Shown in pieces: positions 15,750 to 24,072 of a DNA stretch of 64,000 bases (its first letter is position 1; each line of letters starts with the position of its first letter). Origin of the DNA: Mycolicibacterium rhodesiae NBB3 (GTDB lineage Bacteria > Actinomycetota > Actinomycetes > Mycobacteriales > Mycobacteriaceae); assembly GCF_000230895.2 (NCBI RefSeq), contig NC_016604.1, positions 3,286,001 through 3,350,000 on the forward strand. The letters run 5' to 3'. The position numbers were made by a program, and so were the translations under genes. Under the pieces are notes generated by a model. It ran no database searches and was not told the origin of the DNA. It was given only the letters and a program-made list of their open reading frames with translations.

Positions 15750-16802
15750 ATGGCAGACCAACAGTTGGGCGGGACGCAGGCCCCGCCGGATCCGGACGAC
15801 CCGCGCAAGCCGGAGTCGCCGACTGACCTGACCAAGCCGTCATTGCTCTACTCAATGCGTAAGGCACTGCGCGAATTTCAAGACGACGAGTGCACGGACC
15901 TGGCCGCGGCGCTGACGTACTACGCGGTGCTGTCGATCTTCCCGGCTCTGGTGGCCATGGTGTCGCTGCTCGGAGTGTTCGGTCAGGGCCGCAGCACCGT
16001 CGACGCGATGCTCGACCTCGTCGAGGGCGTTGCGCCGGCGTCGGCCATGGACACGCTGCGGCCGCCGATCGAGCAGCTGGTCAACTCGCCGTCGGCCGGC
16101 TTCGCTCTGGTCGCAGGTCTTCTCGGCGCGGTGTGGTCGGCGTCGGGGTACATCGGCGCGTTCGGCCGAGCCATGAACCGCATCTACGAGATCGACGAGG
16201 GCCGACCGGTGTGGAAGCTGCGGCCGGTGCAGTTGCTGCTGACGTTGGCCGGCCTGGTGATGGCCGCCGGGGTAGCGGTGATGCTGGTGGTCAGCGGTCC
16301 GGTGGCCGAGAGGATCGGCGACGTGATCGGTCTCGGCGACGTGGCGGTGACGGCGTGGAGCATCGCGAAGTGGCCGTTGATCCTGGTCCTCGTCATCCTC
16401 GCGGTCGCGATCCTCTACTACGTCACCCCGAATGTGAAGCAGCCGAAGTTCAAGTGGATCAGCGGGGGCGCGGGCGTCGCGATCTTGGTGTGGATCCTCG
16501 CGTCGGTGCTGTTCGGGTTCTACGTGTCGAACTTCGGCAGCTACAACAAGACCTACGGCGCGCTGGCCGGGGTGATCGTCTTCCTGCTGTGGCTATGGAT
16601 CACCAACCTCGCGCTGCTGTTCGGCGCGGAGGTCGACGCGGAGATCGAGCGCGGCAGGGAGCTACAGGCCGGTCTCCCCGCGGAGGAGGAACTGCAACTG
16701 CCACCCAAGGACGACCGCAACCTGCGCAAGCAGGAGGAGGCGGACAAGAAGGACATGGAGCGCGCCAAACGGCTGCGCATGACACGGGGCCGCAAGCACT
16801 AG
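15750..16802 (+). CDS. YihY/BrkB family inner-membrane protein
   Basis: 350 residues from the ATG at 15750; an upstream extension to 15537 is antisense to the diiron gene. The cytoplasmic N-terminus is Pro/Asp-rich. The family core begins with DECTDLAAALTYYAVLSIFPALVAMVSLLG and includes about six membrane spans (ALVAGLLGAVWSASGYIGAF, GLVMAAGVAVMLVVSG, AILYYVTPNVKQPKFKWISGGAGVAILVWILA, GVIVFLLWLWITNLALLFGAEVDAE). The C-terminus is highly charged. BrkB proteins are of unsettled function; transport or RNase BN roles are not proven. cobF starts 15 bases after it. Confidence 0.9.
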   Translation: MADQQLGGTQAPPDPDDPRKPESPTDLTKPSLLYSMRKALREFQDDECTDLAAALTYYAVLSIFPALVAMVSLLGVFGQGRSTVDAMLDLVEGVAPASAMDTLRPPIEQLVNSPSAGFALVAGLLGAVWSASGYIGAFGRAMNRIYEIDEGRPVWKLRPVQLLLTLAGLVMAAGVAVMLVVSGPVAERIGDVIGLGDVAVTAWSIAKWPLILVLVILAVAILYYVTPNVKQPKFKWISGGAGVAILVWILASVLFGFYVSNFGSYNKTYGALAGVIVFLLWLWITNLALLFGAEVDAEIERGRELQAGLPAEEELQLPPKDDRNLRKQEEADKKDMERAKRLRMTRGRKH

Positions 16803-16817
16803 TCCATACTCGCGGGC

Positions 16818-17573
16818 GTGACTCGTCGGATCCACGTCATTGGCATCGGTGCGGGCGATCCCGACTACGTGACGGCGCAGGCGGTGACCGCGCTCAACGA
16901 CACCAGGGTCTTCTTCGCGATGGACAAAGGCGAGGCGAAGGATGATCTGGTCGCGTTGCGGCGGCTGATCTGCGCCCGCTTCATTCGCGAACCCGGCTAT
17001 CGATTCCACGAGATGCCCGACCCGCCACGGAACCGGGTCGCGGCGGACAGTCCGGCTTACCGCCGGGCCGTCGCCGACTGGCATGACGCGCGAGCCCGCC
17101 TGTGGGCCAAAGCGATCGCCTCCGAACTCGGGCCCGATGACGCCGGCGCCTTTCTGGCCTGGGGGGATCCGTCGCTGTACGACAGCACGCTACGGATCCT
17201 GGACCGCGTCGCAGAGCACGTCGACATCGACTACGACGTCATCCCCGGCATCACCGCCATCCAGGCGCTGACGGCCCGACATCGCATCCCGCTCAACGAC
17301 GTTGGCGAGCCAGTGCTCATCACCACCGGACGGCAGCTGCGCGGGAACGGGTTGACCGGCAGCGCGGTCGTGATGCTCGACGCGGACTGCTCGTTCGAGG
17401 GTTGCCCGCCCGAAACGCGCATCTGGTGGGGCGCCTATCTCGGCACGCCGGACGAACTGTTGTTCTCGGGCACGGTTGCCGAAGTCGGCGCGCGGATCGT
17501 TGCGGCTCGCGCCGATGCCCGAGCCCGGCACGGCTGGATCATGGACACCTACCTGCTGCGTTCGGCAGACTGA
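16818..17573 (+). CDS. cobF: precorrin-6A synthase (deacetylating), CobF
   Basis: 251 residues, a SAM-dependent tetrapyrrole methylase: RIHVIGIGAGDPDYVT is the N-terminal binding loop, FLAWGDPSLYDST the second conserved block, and DVIPGITAIQALTARH the third. CobF of the aerobic cobalamin pathway methylates C-1 of precorrin-5 with loss of acetate. Length matches CobF (about 250 aa) and the DPSLYDSTLRIL pattern is CobF-like rather than CobI/J/M. GTG start, 15 bases after the brkB-like gene. No other cob gene lies in the window, so it is a stand-alone locus. I recall that the M. tuberculosis complex has lost cobF while M. canettii and environmental species keep it. Confidence 0.93.
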   Translation: MTRRIHVIGIGAGDPDYVTAQAVTALNDTRVFFAMDKGEAKDDLVALRRLICARFIREPGYRFHEMPDPPRNRVAADSPAYRRAVADWHDARARLWAKAIASELGPDDAGAFLAWGDPSLYDSTLRILDRVAEHVDIDYDVIPGITAIQALTARHRIPLNDVGEPVLITTGRQLRGNGLTGSAVVMLDADCSFEGCPPETRIWWGAYLGTPDELLFSGTVAEVGARIVAARADARARHGWIMDTYLLRSAD

Positions 17574-17578
17574 CCAGC

Positions 17579-17983
17579 ATGGGATCTTTCCTGCTGCGAG
17601 CCGCGTTGACCGGCTTCGCACTGTGGGTGGTCACGTTGATCGTTCCCGGCATCCGGTTCGGCGGATTCGATTCGACACTGCAGGAGGTCGGCGTCATCTT
17701 CGTCGTCGGCGTGATCTTCGGACTTGTGAACGCGGTCGTCAAGCCGTTCGTGCAGTTCATCTCGATCCCGCTCTACATCCTCACGCTGGGCCTGATCCAC
17801 GTGGTCATCAATGCCCTGATGCTGTGGATCACGGCGTGGATCACCGAGCACACCACGCACTGGGGCCTTTTCATCGACAGGTTCTGGTGGACCGCGATCT
17901 GGGCGGCGATCGTGCTGTCGATCGTCAGCTGGCTGCTGTCGCTGATCATCGGCGACGACGATGACGACCGCGTGCTGCGCTGA
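17579..17983 (+). CDS. phage-holin-4 superfamily small membrane protein
   Basis: 134 residues from the ATG at 17579, five bases after cobF ends. Four hydrophobic segments (AALTGFALWVVTLIVPGI, GVIFVVGVIFGLVNAVVKPFV, IPLYILTLGLIHVVINALMLW, AIWAAIVLSIVSWLLSLIIG) and a short acidic tail, GDDDDDRVLR. The VNAVVKPFVQFISIPLYILTLGL signature is that of the widespread family often annotated as phage holin family 4, found in many bacteria with no link to phage. Probably co-transcribed with cobF and the downstream fpg2. Function unknown. Confidence 0.87.
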   Translation: MGSFLLRAALTGFALWVVTLIVPGIRFGGFDSTLQEVGVIFVVGVIFGLVNAVVKPFVQFISIPLYILTLGLIHVVINALMLWITAWITEHTTHWGLFIDRFWWTAIWAAIVLSIVSWLLSLIIGDDDDDRVLR

Positions 17984-17999
17984 CCGGCACACTGGAGCT

Positions 18000-18863
18000 A
18001 TGCCTGAACTACCGGAGATCGAAGCGCTGGCCGATCATCTGCGTCGTCATGCCGTCGGACTGACGATCGGGCGCATCGATGTGTCGGCCTTCTCCGTGCT
18101 CAAAACCTTCGATCCGCCCATCGCGGTGCTGCACGGCCAGACGGTCACCGGCGCCAACCGGTGGGGGAAGTATCTCGGCGTGCAGTCCGGCGATCTGCAC
18201 CTGATCACCCATCTGTCGCGGGCGGGCTGGCTGCGCTGGTCGGACAAGCTCGCCGCCGCTCCGCTGAAGCCGGGCAAGGGACCCATCGCGCTGCGCGTGC
18301 ATCTCGGAACACCAGGGGAGGCTCCGGGTCTCGACCTCACCGAAGCCGGTACCCAGAAGCGTCTCGCGGTGTGGCTCGTCGACGACCCGACGCAGGTGCC
18401 GGGCATCGCCGCACTCGGACCCGACGCGCTGTCGCTGGGGCCGGACGATCTGGCAGGCGTTCTCTCCGGAAACAGCGGGCGGATCAAAACCGTCATCACC
18501 GATCAGAAGGTCATCGCCGGAATCGGCAACGCCTACAGCGACGAGATCCTGCACGTCGCCAAGATCTCCCCGTTCGCGACGGCGGGCAAGCTCACCGAGG
18601 CGCAGTTGGCCGCGCTGCACGACGCGATGATCTCCGTGCTGGCCGACGCGGTCAGCCGATCCGTCGGGCAGGGCGCTGCGACCCTGAAGGGCGAGAAGCG
18701 CTCTGGGCTGCGCGTGCACGCGCGGACGGGTTTGCCGTGCCCGGTATGCGGAGACACAGTGCGTGAAGTGTCGTTCGCCGACAAGTCGTTTCAGTACTGC
18801 GCGACTTGCCAGACCGGAGGCAAAGTGCTCGCCGACCGGCGAATGTCGCGACTACTCAAATAG
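18000..18863 (+). CDS. fpg2: formamidopyrimidine-DNA glycosylase family protein Fpg2 (Rv0944-like, full length)
   Basis: 287 residues with every catalytic element of the Fpg/Nei family: Pro2-Glu3 after the Met (MPELPEIEAL), the lysine in RWGKYLGV, the helix-two-turn-helix GIGNAYSDEILH, and a C-terminal zinc finger with CPVC and CATC pairs. Such enzymes excise oxidised bases such as 8-oxoguanine by beta/delta elimination. The position beside the SDR and pgi matches M. tuberculosis Rv0944, which I recall as a shortened Fpg2; this copy appears intact. ATG with GGAG upstream. Its end overlaps the convergent chorismate-mutase gene by 8 bases. Confidence 0.92.
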   Translation: MPELPEIEALADHLRRHAVGLTIGRIDVSAFSVLKTFDPPIAVLHGQTVTGANRWGKYLGVQSGDLHLITHLSRAGWLRWSDKLAAAPLKPGKGPIALRVHLGTPGEAPGLDLTEAGTQKRLAVWLVDDPTQVPGIAALGPDALSLGPDDLAGVLSGNSGRIKTVITDQKVIAGIGNAYSDEILHVAKISPFATAGKLTEAQLAALHDAMISVLADAVSRSVGQGAATLKGEKRSGLRVHARTGLPCPVCGDTVREVSFADKSFQYCATCQTGGKVLADRRMSRLLK

Positions 18864-19443
18864 GCCTGCAGTACGACCTGGTCGCCGACGACAGCGCCTG
18901 CTGATGGAGTCCGTCGAGTTGACGCGCAGCGATCACCGCAGCCGTCGCATCCGACAGATCTGTCGCGCAGCCCTGGCTGTGTAGTGAATTCCAGTGCAAG
19001 GCAATCTCGTTCACCAACGTTTTGTTCAAACCGTCGATCTGCGCGCGTGATTCGGCCAGATCAGGGGCGGTGGCCGGCGCGGTGGCCGGGTCGAACTTCC
19101 ACTGGCCGAAGCGCGTGTACTGGATGCCCTCGTTCGCGGCTATCTGGTCGGTGAAGACCGCGCGCACGTATTCCGGCTCGATGCCGTGAGCCGTCGCGTC
19201 GGCCCCTGCGGCGTCGAGCACCTTGTTGGCACGCTCGGGGTCGGTGATCGGACCGCCATTGATCCACTTGGCGGCTGCCACGGGATCGGCGGTCGCCAAC
19301 CGCTGGGCGGCGGCGTCGACCAGCTGATAAAAGGGGACGACGGGTTGGGCCGCGGCGCTCGGGGACAGGCCGATTTGGCCGGCGAGCAGGGCAGCAGCGA
19401 GGAAAAGTGAACTTCGATTCGGGATCACCCACCCATCATGCAT
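18856..19443 (-). CDS. secreted chorismate mutase (AroQ-gamma, *MtCM-like)
   Basis: 195 residues with a signal peptide (SLFLAAALLAGQIGLSPSAAAQ; cleavage near AAA-Q). The mature helical protein carries the gamma-class active-site pattern: AQRLATADPVAAAKW (Arg and Lys), ITDPERANKVLD (Arg), EYVRAVFTDQIAANEGIQY and a conserved Cys pair (SQGCATD ... RSYCRPI) as in M. tuberculosis Rv1885c. It converts chorismate to prephenate outside the cytoplasm, where no pathway is known to need it. Start ATG at 19443; a GTG at 19428 is an alternative. It is divergent from the SDR gene with only 11 bases between starts. Confidence 0.88.
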   Translation of the reverse strand: MHDGWVIPNRSSLFLAAALLAGQIGLSPSAAAQPVVPFYQLVDAAAQRLATADPVAAAKWINGGPITDPERANKVLDAAGADATAHGIEPEYVRAVFTDQIAANEGIQYTRFGQWKFDPATAPATAPDLAESRAQIDGLNKTLVNEIALHWNSLHSQGCATDLSDATAAVIAARQLDGLHQQALSSATRSYCRPI

Positions 19444-19454
19444 AAGCTGACCGC

Positions 19455-20204
19455 GTGACTCGGCAGAAAATCCTGATCACAGGAGCAAGTTCTGGGCTGG
19501 GCGAGGGCATGGCCCGCGCGTTCGCGGCCAAAGGGCGTGATCTCGCGTTGTGCGCCCGCCGCATCGACCGGCTCGACGAACTGAAGGCCGAGTTGGTTGC
19601 GCGACATCCCGGCATCACGGTGGCCGTCGCCGCACTCGACGTCAACGACCACGACCAGGTGCCGAAGGTGTTCGCCGAACTCTCCGACGAGTTGGGCGGC
19701 ATCGACCGGGTCATCGTCAACGCCGGCATCGGTAAGGGTGCACCGCTGGGTTCGGGCAAGTTGTGGGCCAACAAAGCGACCATCGAGACGAATCTCATTG
19801 CCGCACTTGTGCAGATCGAAACGGCACTCGAAATGTTCAAGGCCTCAGGCGGCGGACATCTGGTGCTGGTTTCGTCTGTGCTTGGCAACAAGGGCGTGCC
19901 GGGAGTCAAGGCCGCATACGCAGCGAGCAAGGCAGGCGTGACGTCACTCGGAGAGTCGCTGCGGGCCGAATATCTCAGCGGTCCCATCAAGGTCACCACG
20001 CTGGAACCGGGATACATCGAGTCAGAGATGACGGCCAAGTCGGCATCGACATTGTTGATGGTCGACAACGAGACCGGGGTCAAGGCCATGGTCGATGCGA
20101 TGGAGCGTGAGGCCGGGCGCGCGGCCGTGCCGTGGTGGCCGTGGGCACCGCTGGTACAGGTCATGCGGATGCTGCCGCCGCGGCTGGCCAAGCGATTTGC
20201 TTAG
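19455..20204 (+). CDS. short-chain dehydrogenase/reductase (Rv0945-like)
   Basis: 249 residues with a complete classical SDR core: cofactor motif ITGASSGLGEG at 8-18, NAGIG near 91-95, LVSSVLG with the catalytic serine, and YAASKAG with the Tyr-x-x-x-Lys pair near residues 156-160. ARRIDRLDEL after the second strand suggests NADP(H). Substrate unknown; the position between fpg2 and pgi is that of M. tuberculosis Rv0945. GTG start, 11 bases from the divergent chorismate mutase start, so the promoters overlap. Confidence 0.92.
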   Translation: MTRQKILITGASSGLGEGMARAFAAKGRDLALCARRIDRLDELKAELVARHPGITVAVAALDVNDHDQVPKVFAELSDELGGIDRVIVNAGIGKGAPLGSGKLWANKATIETNLIAALVQIETALEMFKASGGGHLVLVSSVLGNKGVPGVKAAYAASKAGVTSLGESLRAEYLSGPIKVTTLEPGYIESEMTAKSASTLLMVDNETGVKAMVDAMEREAGRAAVPWWPWAPLVQVMRMLPPRLAKRFA

Positions 20205-20250
20205 CAACGCTTCATGTTTAGCGGTTCCAACGTCGTGGTAGCCCACTCTC

Positions 20251-20667
20251 ATGAACGCCAAACTGACGAAGATGCCTTTCCTGTTCGCTGGTGCTGTGGC
20301 TGCTGCTGCGATCGCCGCTGCACCCTTTGCCGGTGCTCAGCCGGCGCCTCCGCCGTGCGTCAACGCTGACGGTTCGGCCTGCGGCAGCGTGGGGACAGCA
20401 GGCCCCGGTGGAGCCTCCGGCGCGATTCCCGGCGGCCCCGGCGGTCAAGCGGGTCCCGACGGTGCCAGCGGCGTGATTCCTGGTGGACCCGGCGGCGAGG
20501 CCGGTTCCGGTGGCGCCAGCGGTGTGATCCCCGGCGGTCCCGGTGGCGCAGCCGGACCCGAGGGGGCGACCGGCGCAATTCCGGGTGGGCCTAGTGGTAC
20601 TGCCGGTCCGGGCGGTGCCAGCGGCTGCATCCCGAACGTGGGTTGTGCCACCATCCCGGTCGGATAA
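20251..20667 (+). CDS. secreted collagen-like Gly-rich repeat protein
   Basis: 138 residues. A signal peptide (FLFAGAVAAAAIAAAPFAGAQ, cleavage after AGA) is followed by CVNADGSACGS, then four 17-residue repeats of the type GASGVIPGGPGGEAGSG and a partial fifth that ends in GCIPNVGCATIPVG. In DNA this is a 51-bp tandem repeat. The Gly/Pro pattern recalls collagen-like or elastomeric proteins but lacks strict Gly-x-x periodicity. Cysteines at both ends could lock the repeat region by disulfides. No catalytic domain is visible; an exported structural or surface role is a guess. Repeat number probably differs among strains. Confidence 0.8.
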   Translation: MNAKLTKMPFLFAGAVAAAAIAAAPFAGAQPAPPPCVNADGSACGSVGTAGPGGASGAIPGGPGGQAGPDGASGVIPGGPGGEAGSGGASGVIPGGPGGAAGPEGATGAIPGGPSGTAGPGGASGCIPNVGCATIPVG

Positions 20668-20744
20668 TCCGCGATAGGACCAACGCAGCGTGGCGCACGT
20701 ACCTGCACGCGTGTGCCGCGCTGCGCTTTTCGACGCCCCAATTG

Positions 20745-20797
20745 GCGATTTCGGTGCGCGTACGATCGCTCAGCGGTCGTACGGGCACCGAAATCGC
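20745..20797. repeat. 21-bp inverted repeat (large intergenic hairpin)
   Basis: The arms 20745-20765 and 20777-20797 (outer sequence GCGATTTCGGTGC and its complement GCACCGAAATCGC) are complementary over 21 bp with a single mismatch, around an 11-base loop. It lies tail-to-tail between the collagen-like gene and pgi, so it can act as a bidirectional terminator. Arm length and conservation are more than a terminator needs and suggest a dispersed palindromic element. Confidence 0.7.
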
Positions 20798-20806
20798 TAT
20801 GCGAAG

Positions 20807-20881
20807 CGACCGCGCTCCGCGCGACTCAAGCTGACCGACCGCGCTCCGCGCGACTCAAGCTGATCGACCGCGCTCCGCGCG
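20807..20881. repeat. 29-bp tandem direct repeat, 2.6 copies, running into the 3' end of pgi
   Basis: CGACCGCGCTCCGCGCGACT begins at 20807 and again at 20836, and its first 17 bases recur at 20865, an exact 29-bp period. The core CGCG-CTC-CGCG is itself palindromic. The repeat covers the pgi stop codon, so the last residues of Pgi (ERGRSA) and its stop are encoded by repeat DNA. Confidence 0.8.
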
Positions 20882-22522
20882 GTAGTGCCGAACGAGGGCG
20901 TCGGTCGAGGAATCCGTTTGTTCGGCAGGTGAATCGTCGGCGGTGATCACCGGAAGCAGTGCCTTGGCCTGAGTCTTGCCCAGCTCCACACCCCACTGGT
21001 CGAACGAATCTATGCCCCAGACGACCCCCTCGGTGAACACCTGGTGTTCGTAGAGTGCGATCAGCTGGCCCAGTGCCGACGGCGTCAACTTCGTGGCGAG
21101 GATCGACGTACTCGGGCGGTTGCCCGGCATCACCTTGTGCGGAACCACTTCCGCCGGTGTGCCTTCCGCCGCGATCTCCTCGGCGGTCTTGCCGAACGCC
21201 AGCACCTGCGTCTGGGCGAAGAAGTTGCTCATCAGAAGGTCGTGCATGCTGCCCGTGCCGTCGGCGGTCGGCAGGTCGTCGGTGGGCTGCGAGAAGCCGA
21301 GGAAATCGGCGGGCACCAATCGGGTGCCCTGATGCAGCAACTGGTAGAACGCGTGCTGGCCGTTGGTTCCCGGCTCGCCCCAGAAGATTTCGCCGGTGCT
21401 CGTCGTCACCGGTGAGCCGTCGGCGCGCACCGACTTACCGTTGGATTCCATGGTCAGCTGCTGCAGGTAGGCCGCGAAACGCGAGAGATCATTCGAATAG
21501 GGAAGAACCGCACGGGTTTCCGCACCGAAGAACTCGTTGTACCACAGCCCGATCAGTCCGAGCAGCGCCGGCGCGTTGGCCTGAAGCGGTGCGGTGCGGA
21601 AGTGCTCGTCCACGATGTGGAATCCGGACAGGAACTCTGCGAACCGCTCCTTGCCGATGACCGCCATCACGCTCAACCCGATTGCGCTGTCGACGGAGTA
21701 GCGCCCGCCGACCCAATCCCAGAAGCCGAACATGTTGTCGGTGTTGATACCGAAGTCGTCGACCAGTTTCTTGTTCGTCGACACCGCCACAAAGTGCTTG
21801 GCCACCGCGGCGTCGCCGAGCGCGTCGGTGAGCCAGCGTCGCGCGGCCGTCGCATTGGTCAGTGTCTCCAGCGTCGAGAACGTCTTGGACGCGACGATGA
21901 AAAGCGTTGTGGCCGGGTCGAGTCCGTCGAGCTTGGCCACCAGGTCGGCGGGGTCGACATTCGACACGAAGCGCGCCGAGATGCCCGCGTCCGCGTAATG
22001 CCGCAGGCCCAGCGTGACCATCGCCGGTCCGAGGTCCGAACCACCGATGCCGATGTTGACGACCGTCGTGATCCGCTCACCCGTCGCACCCGTCCACTCA
22101 CCGCTGCGCAACCGGTCAGTGAACTCGCCCATCTTGTCGAGCACCTCGTGCACGTCGGCCACGACATTCTGGCCGTCGACACTCAGCTCGGCGCCGCGCG
22201 GTAGCCGCAGTGCGGTGTGCAGAACCGCGCGATCCTCTGAGGTATTGATGCGCACACCGGAGAACATCGCGTCGCGACGCTGCTCCAGACCCGCCGCACG
22301 AGCCAGGTCGACCAGAAGCTCGAGGGTCTCGCGGGTGACGCGGTGCTTGCTGTAGTCGATGTAGAGATCACCGACCGTCAGCACCAGTTCCGTGCCGCGC
22401 GCCGGGTCGTCGTCGAAGAACTGTCGCAGGGTCGTCTGACCGATCTTGTCGTGGTGCCGCTGCAACGCCTGCCAGGCATCAGTGGCCGTGATGTCGGAAA
22501 TCTGTCCAGTGTTGGCGGTCAT
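20855..22522 (-). CDS. pgi: glucose-6-phosphate isomerase
   Basis: 555 residues, normal for bacterial Pgi (M. tuberculosis 553). Signatures: [14 protein letters not shown], the GPI family block [57 protein letters not shown] and [25 protein letters not shown] at the end. It interconverts glucose-6-phosphate and fructose-6-phosphate in glycolysis and gluconeogenesis. The ATG at 22522 is the start; the frame stays open for another 900 bases upstream, but that is antisense to the dehydrogenase gene. It is divergent from gabD with 48 bases between starts. The C-terminus is encoded in the 29-bp repeats. Confidence 0.97.
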   Translation of the reverse strand: MTANTGQISDITATDAWQALQRHHDKIGQTTLRQFFDDDPARGTELVLTVGDLYIDYSKHRVTRETLELLVDLARAAGLEQRRDAMFSGVRINTSEDRAVLHTALRLPRGAELSVDGQNVVADVHEVLDKMGEFTDRLRSGEWTGATGERITTVVNIGIGGSDLGPAMVTLGLRHYADAGISARFVSNVDPADLVAKLDGLDPATTLFIVASKTFSTLETLTNATAARRWLTDALGDAAVAKHFVAVSTNKKLVDDFGINTDNMFGFWDWVGGRYSVDSAIGLSVMAVIGKERFAEFLSGFHIVDEHFRTAPLQANAPALLGLIGLWYNEFFGAETRAVLPYSNDLSRFAAYLQQLTMESNGKSVRADGSPVTTSTGEIFWGEPGTNGQHAFYQLLHQGTRLVPADFLGFSQPTDDLPTADGTGSMHDLLMSNFFAQTQVLAFGKTAEEIAAEGTPAEVVPHKVMPGNRPSTSILATKLTPSALGQLIALYEHQVFTEGVVWGIDSFDQWGVELGKTQAKALLPVITADDSPAEQTDSSTDALVRHYRAERGRSA

Positions 22523-22570
22523 GTAACCGACATTAATGCGGCCAAATGACCAAAGGTGTAAGAGAGAGTG

Positions 22571-24019
22571 ATGGATACCGAGAAGCTGCTGTCGTCCGTG
22601 CCCACCGGCCTGTGGATCGGGGGCGAGGAGCGCAAGGGTTCCTCGACGTTCGACGTGCTCGACCCGTCCGATGACACGGTGTTGATCTCGGTCGCCAACG
22701 CCACCGGTGAAGACGCCGTCGCCGCACTGGACGCCGCGTGCGCGGTGCAGGCCGACTGGGCCGCCACCCCGGCGCGGGAACGCGGCGAGATCCTGCGCTC
22801 GGTGTTCGAGACGATCACCGACCGCGCCGAAGACCTCGCCACCTTGATGACGCTCGAGATGGGCAAGGTGCTTCCGGAGAGCATGGGTGAGGTCAAGTAC
22901 GGCTCGGAGTTCTTCCGGTGGTTCGCCGAGGAAGCCGTGCGCATCGCGGGCCGCTTCACGCCCAGCCCGGCGGGCACCGGTCGCATCCTCGTCACGAAAC
23001 AGCCGGTCGGCCCGTGTTACGCGATCACGCCGTGGAACTTCCCGCTGGCCATGGGGACACGGAAGATCGGCCCGGCTTTCGCGGCCGGTTGCACGATGAT
23101 CGTCAAGCCGGCGCAGGAAACGCCGCTGACCATGCTGCTGTTGGCCAAGCTGATGGACGAGGCCGGCCTGCCAAAGGGCGTGCTGTCGGTGTTGCCGACG
23201 AGCAGCCCGGGTCCGGTCACCGAGGCGTTGATCAACGACGGCCGGCTGCGCAAGCTGACCTTCACCGGATCGACCGGCGTCGGGAAGGCACTCGTCAAGC
23301 AGTCGGCAGACAAGCTGCTGCGCACCTCGATGGAACTCGGCGGCAATGCGCCGTTCATCGTGTTCGACGACGCCGACATCGACGCCGCCGTCGACGGTGC
23401 GATTCTGGCGAAGATGCGCAACGGCGGCGAGGCGTGCACAGCGGCCAATCGCTTCCACGTCGCGAACTCGGTGCGCGAGGAGTTCACCGACAAACTCGTC
23501 AAGCGGATGAGCGAGTTCACGCTCGGCAAGGGCATCGACGAGTCGTCGACGCTCGGCCCGCTGATCAACGCCAAGCAGGTGGCCACCGTCGAGGACCTGG
23601 TGTCCGACGCGGTGTCGCGCGGTGCGACGGTCGCGGTCGGCGGCGTCGCGCCCGGCGGCCCCGGCAACTTCTACCCCGCGACCGTGCTGGCCGACGTGCC
23701 CGCCGACGCTCGCATCCTCAAGGAGGAGGTGTTCGGGCCCGTCGCGCCGATCACCGGCTTCGACACCGAGGAGGAGGGCGTCGCCGCGGCCAATGACACC
23801 GAATACGGACTGGCGGCCTACGTCTACACCCAGTCGCTGGACCGCGCGTTGCGCGTCGCCGAAGGTATCCAGTCCGGAATGGTCGGCATCAACCGCGGCG
23901 TGATCTCGGATCCGGCCGCGCCGTTCGGCGGCGTCAAGGAGTCCGGGTTCGGCCGTGAGGGCGGGTCAGAGGGCATCGACGAGTACCTCGACGTGAAGTA
24001 CATCGCGCTGACCAAGTAG
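22571..24019 (+). CDS. NAD(P)-dependent aldehyde dehydrogenase, succinate-semialdehyde type
   Basis: 482 residues of the ALDH superfamily: the general-base glutamate in [16 protein letters not shown], the cofactor segment [12 protein letters not shown], the catalytic Cys289 in [12 protein letters not shown] and the late block [10 protein letters not shown]. The sequence resembles GabD-type succinate-semialdehyde dehydrogenases ([30 protein letters not shown]), which oxidise succinate semialdehyde to succinate. Other aldehydes cannot be excluded, so I give no symbol. The ATG at 22571 is preceded by a GTG at 22568 that is equally possible. I do not recall this gene next to pgi in M. tuberculosis, so it may be particular to this lineage. 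Confidence 0.9.
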   Translation: MDTEKLLSSVPTGLWIGGEERKGSSTFDVLDPSDDTVLISVANATGEDAVAALDAACAVQADWAATPARERGEILRSVFETITDRAEDLATLMTLEMGKVLPESMGEVKYGSEFFRWFAEEAVRIAGRFTPSPAGTGRILVTKQPVGPCYAITPWNFPLAMGTRKIGPAFAAGCTMIVKPAQETPLTMLLLAKLMDEAGLPKGVLSVLPTSSPGPVTEALINDGRLRKLTFTGSTGVGKALVKQSADKLLRTSMELGGNAPFIVFDDADIDAAVDGAILAKMRNGGEACTAANRFHVANSVREEFTDKLVKRMSEFTLGKGIDESSTLGPLINAKQVATVEDLVSDAVSRGATVAVGGVAPGGPGNFYPATVLADVPADARILKEEVFGPVAPITGFDTEEEGVAAANDTEYGLAAYVYTQSLDRALRVAEGIQSGMVGINRGVISDPAAPFGGVKESGFGREGGSEGIDEYLDVKYIALTK

Positions 24020-24072
24020 CGCACTCTCGCGCTGGGCGAACGAGAAGACGCAAAAGGCTCGTTTTCTCCGGC

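Noticed and set aside
16803..16817. Cobalamin riboswitch before cobF
   Set aside because: Only 15 bases separate cobF from the preceding gene, so there is no room for one.
20807..20881. 29-bp repeats considered as a CRISPR array
   Set aside because: The copies are directly adjacent with no unique spacers, the array is only 75 bases, and no cas gene is present.
20855..23458. Very long minus-strand frame (867 codons) at pgi
   Set aside because: The part beyond 22522 is antisense to the aldehyde dehydrogenase gene; the Pgi family begins at the ATG at 22522.
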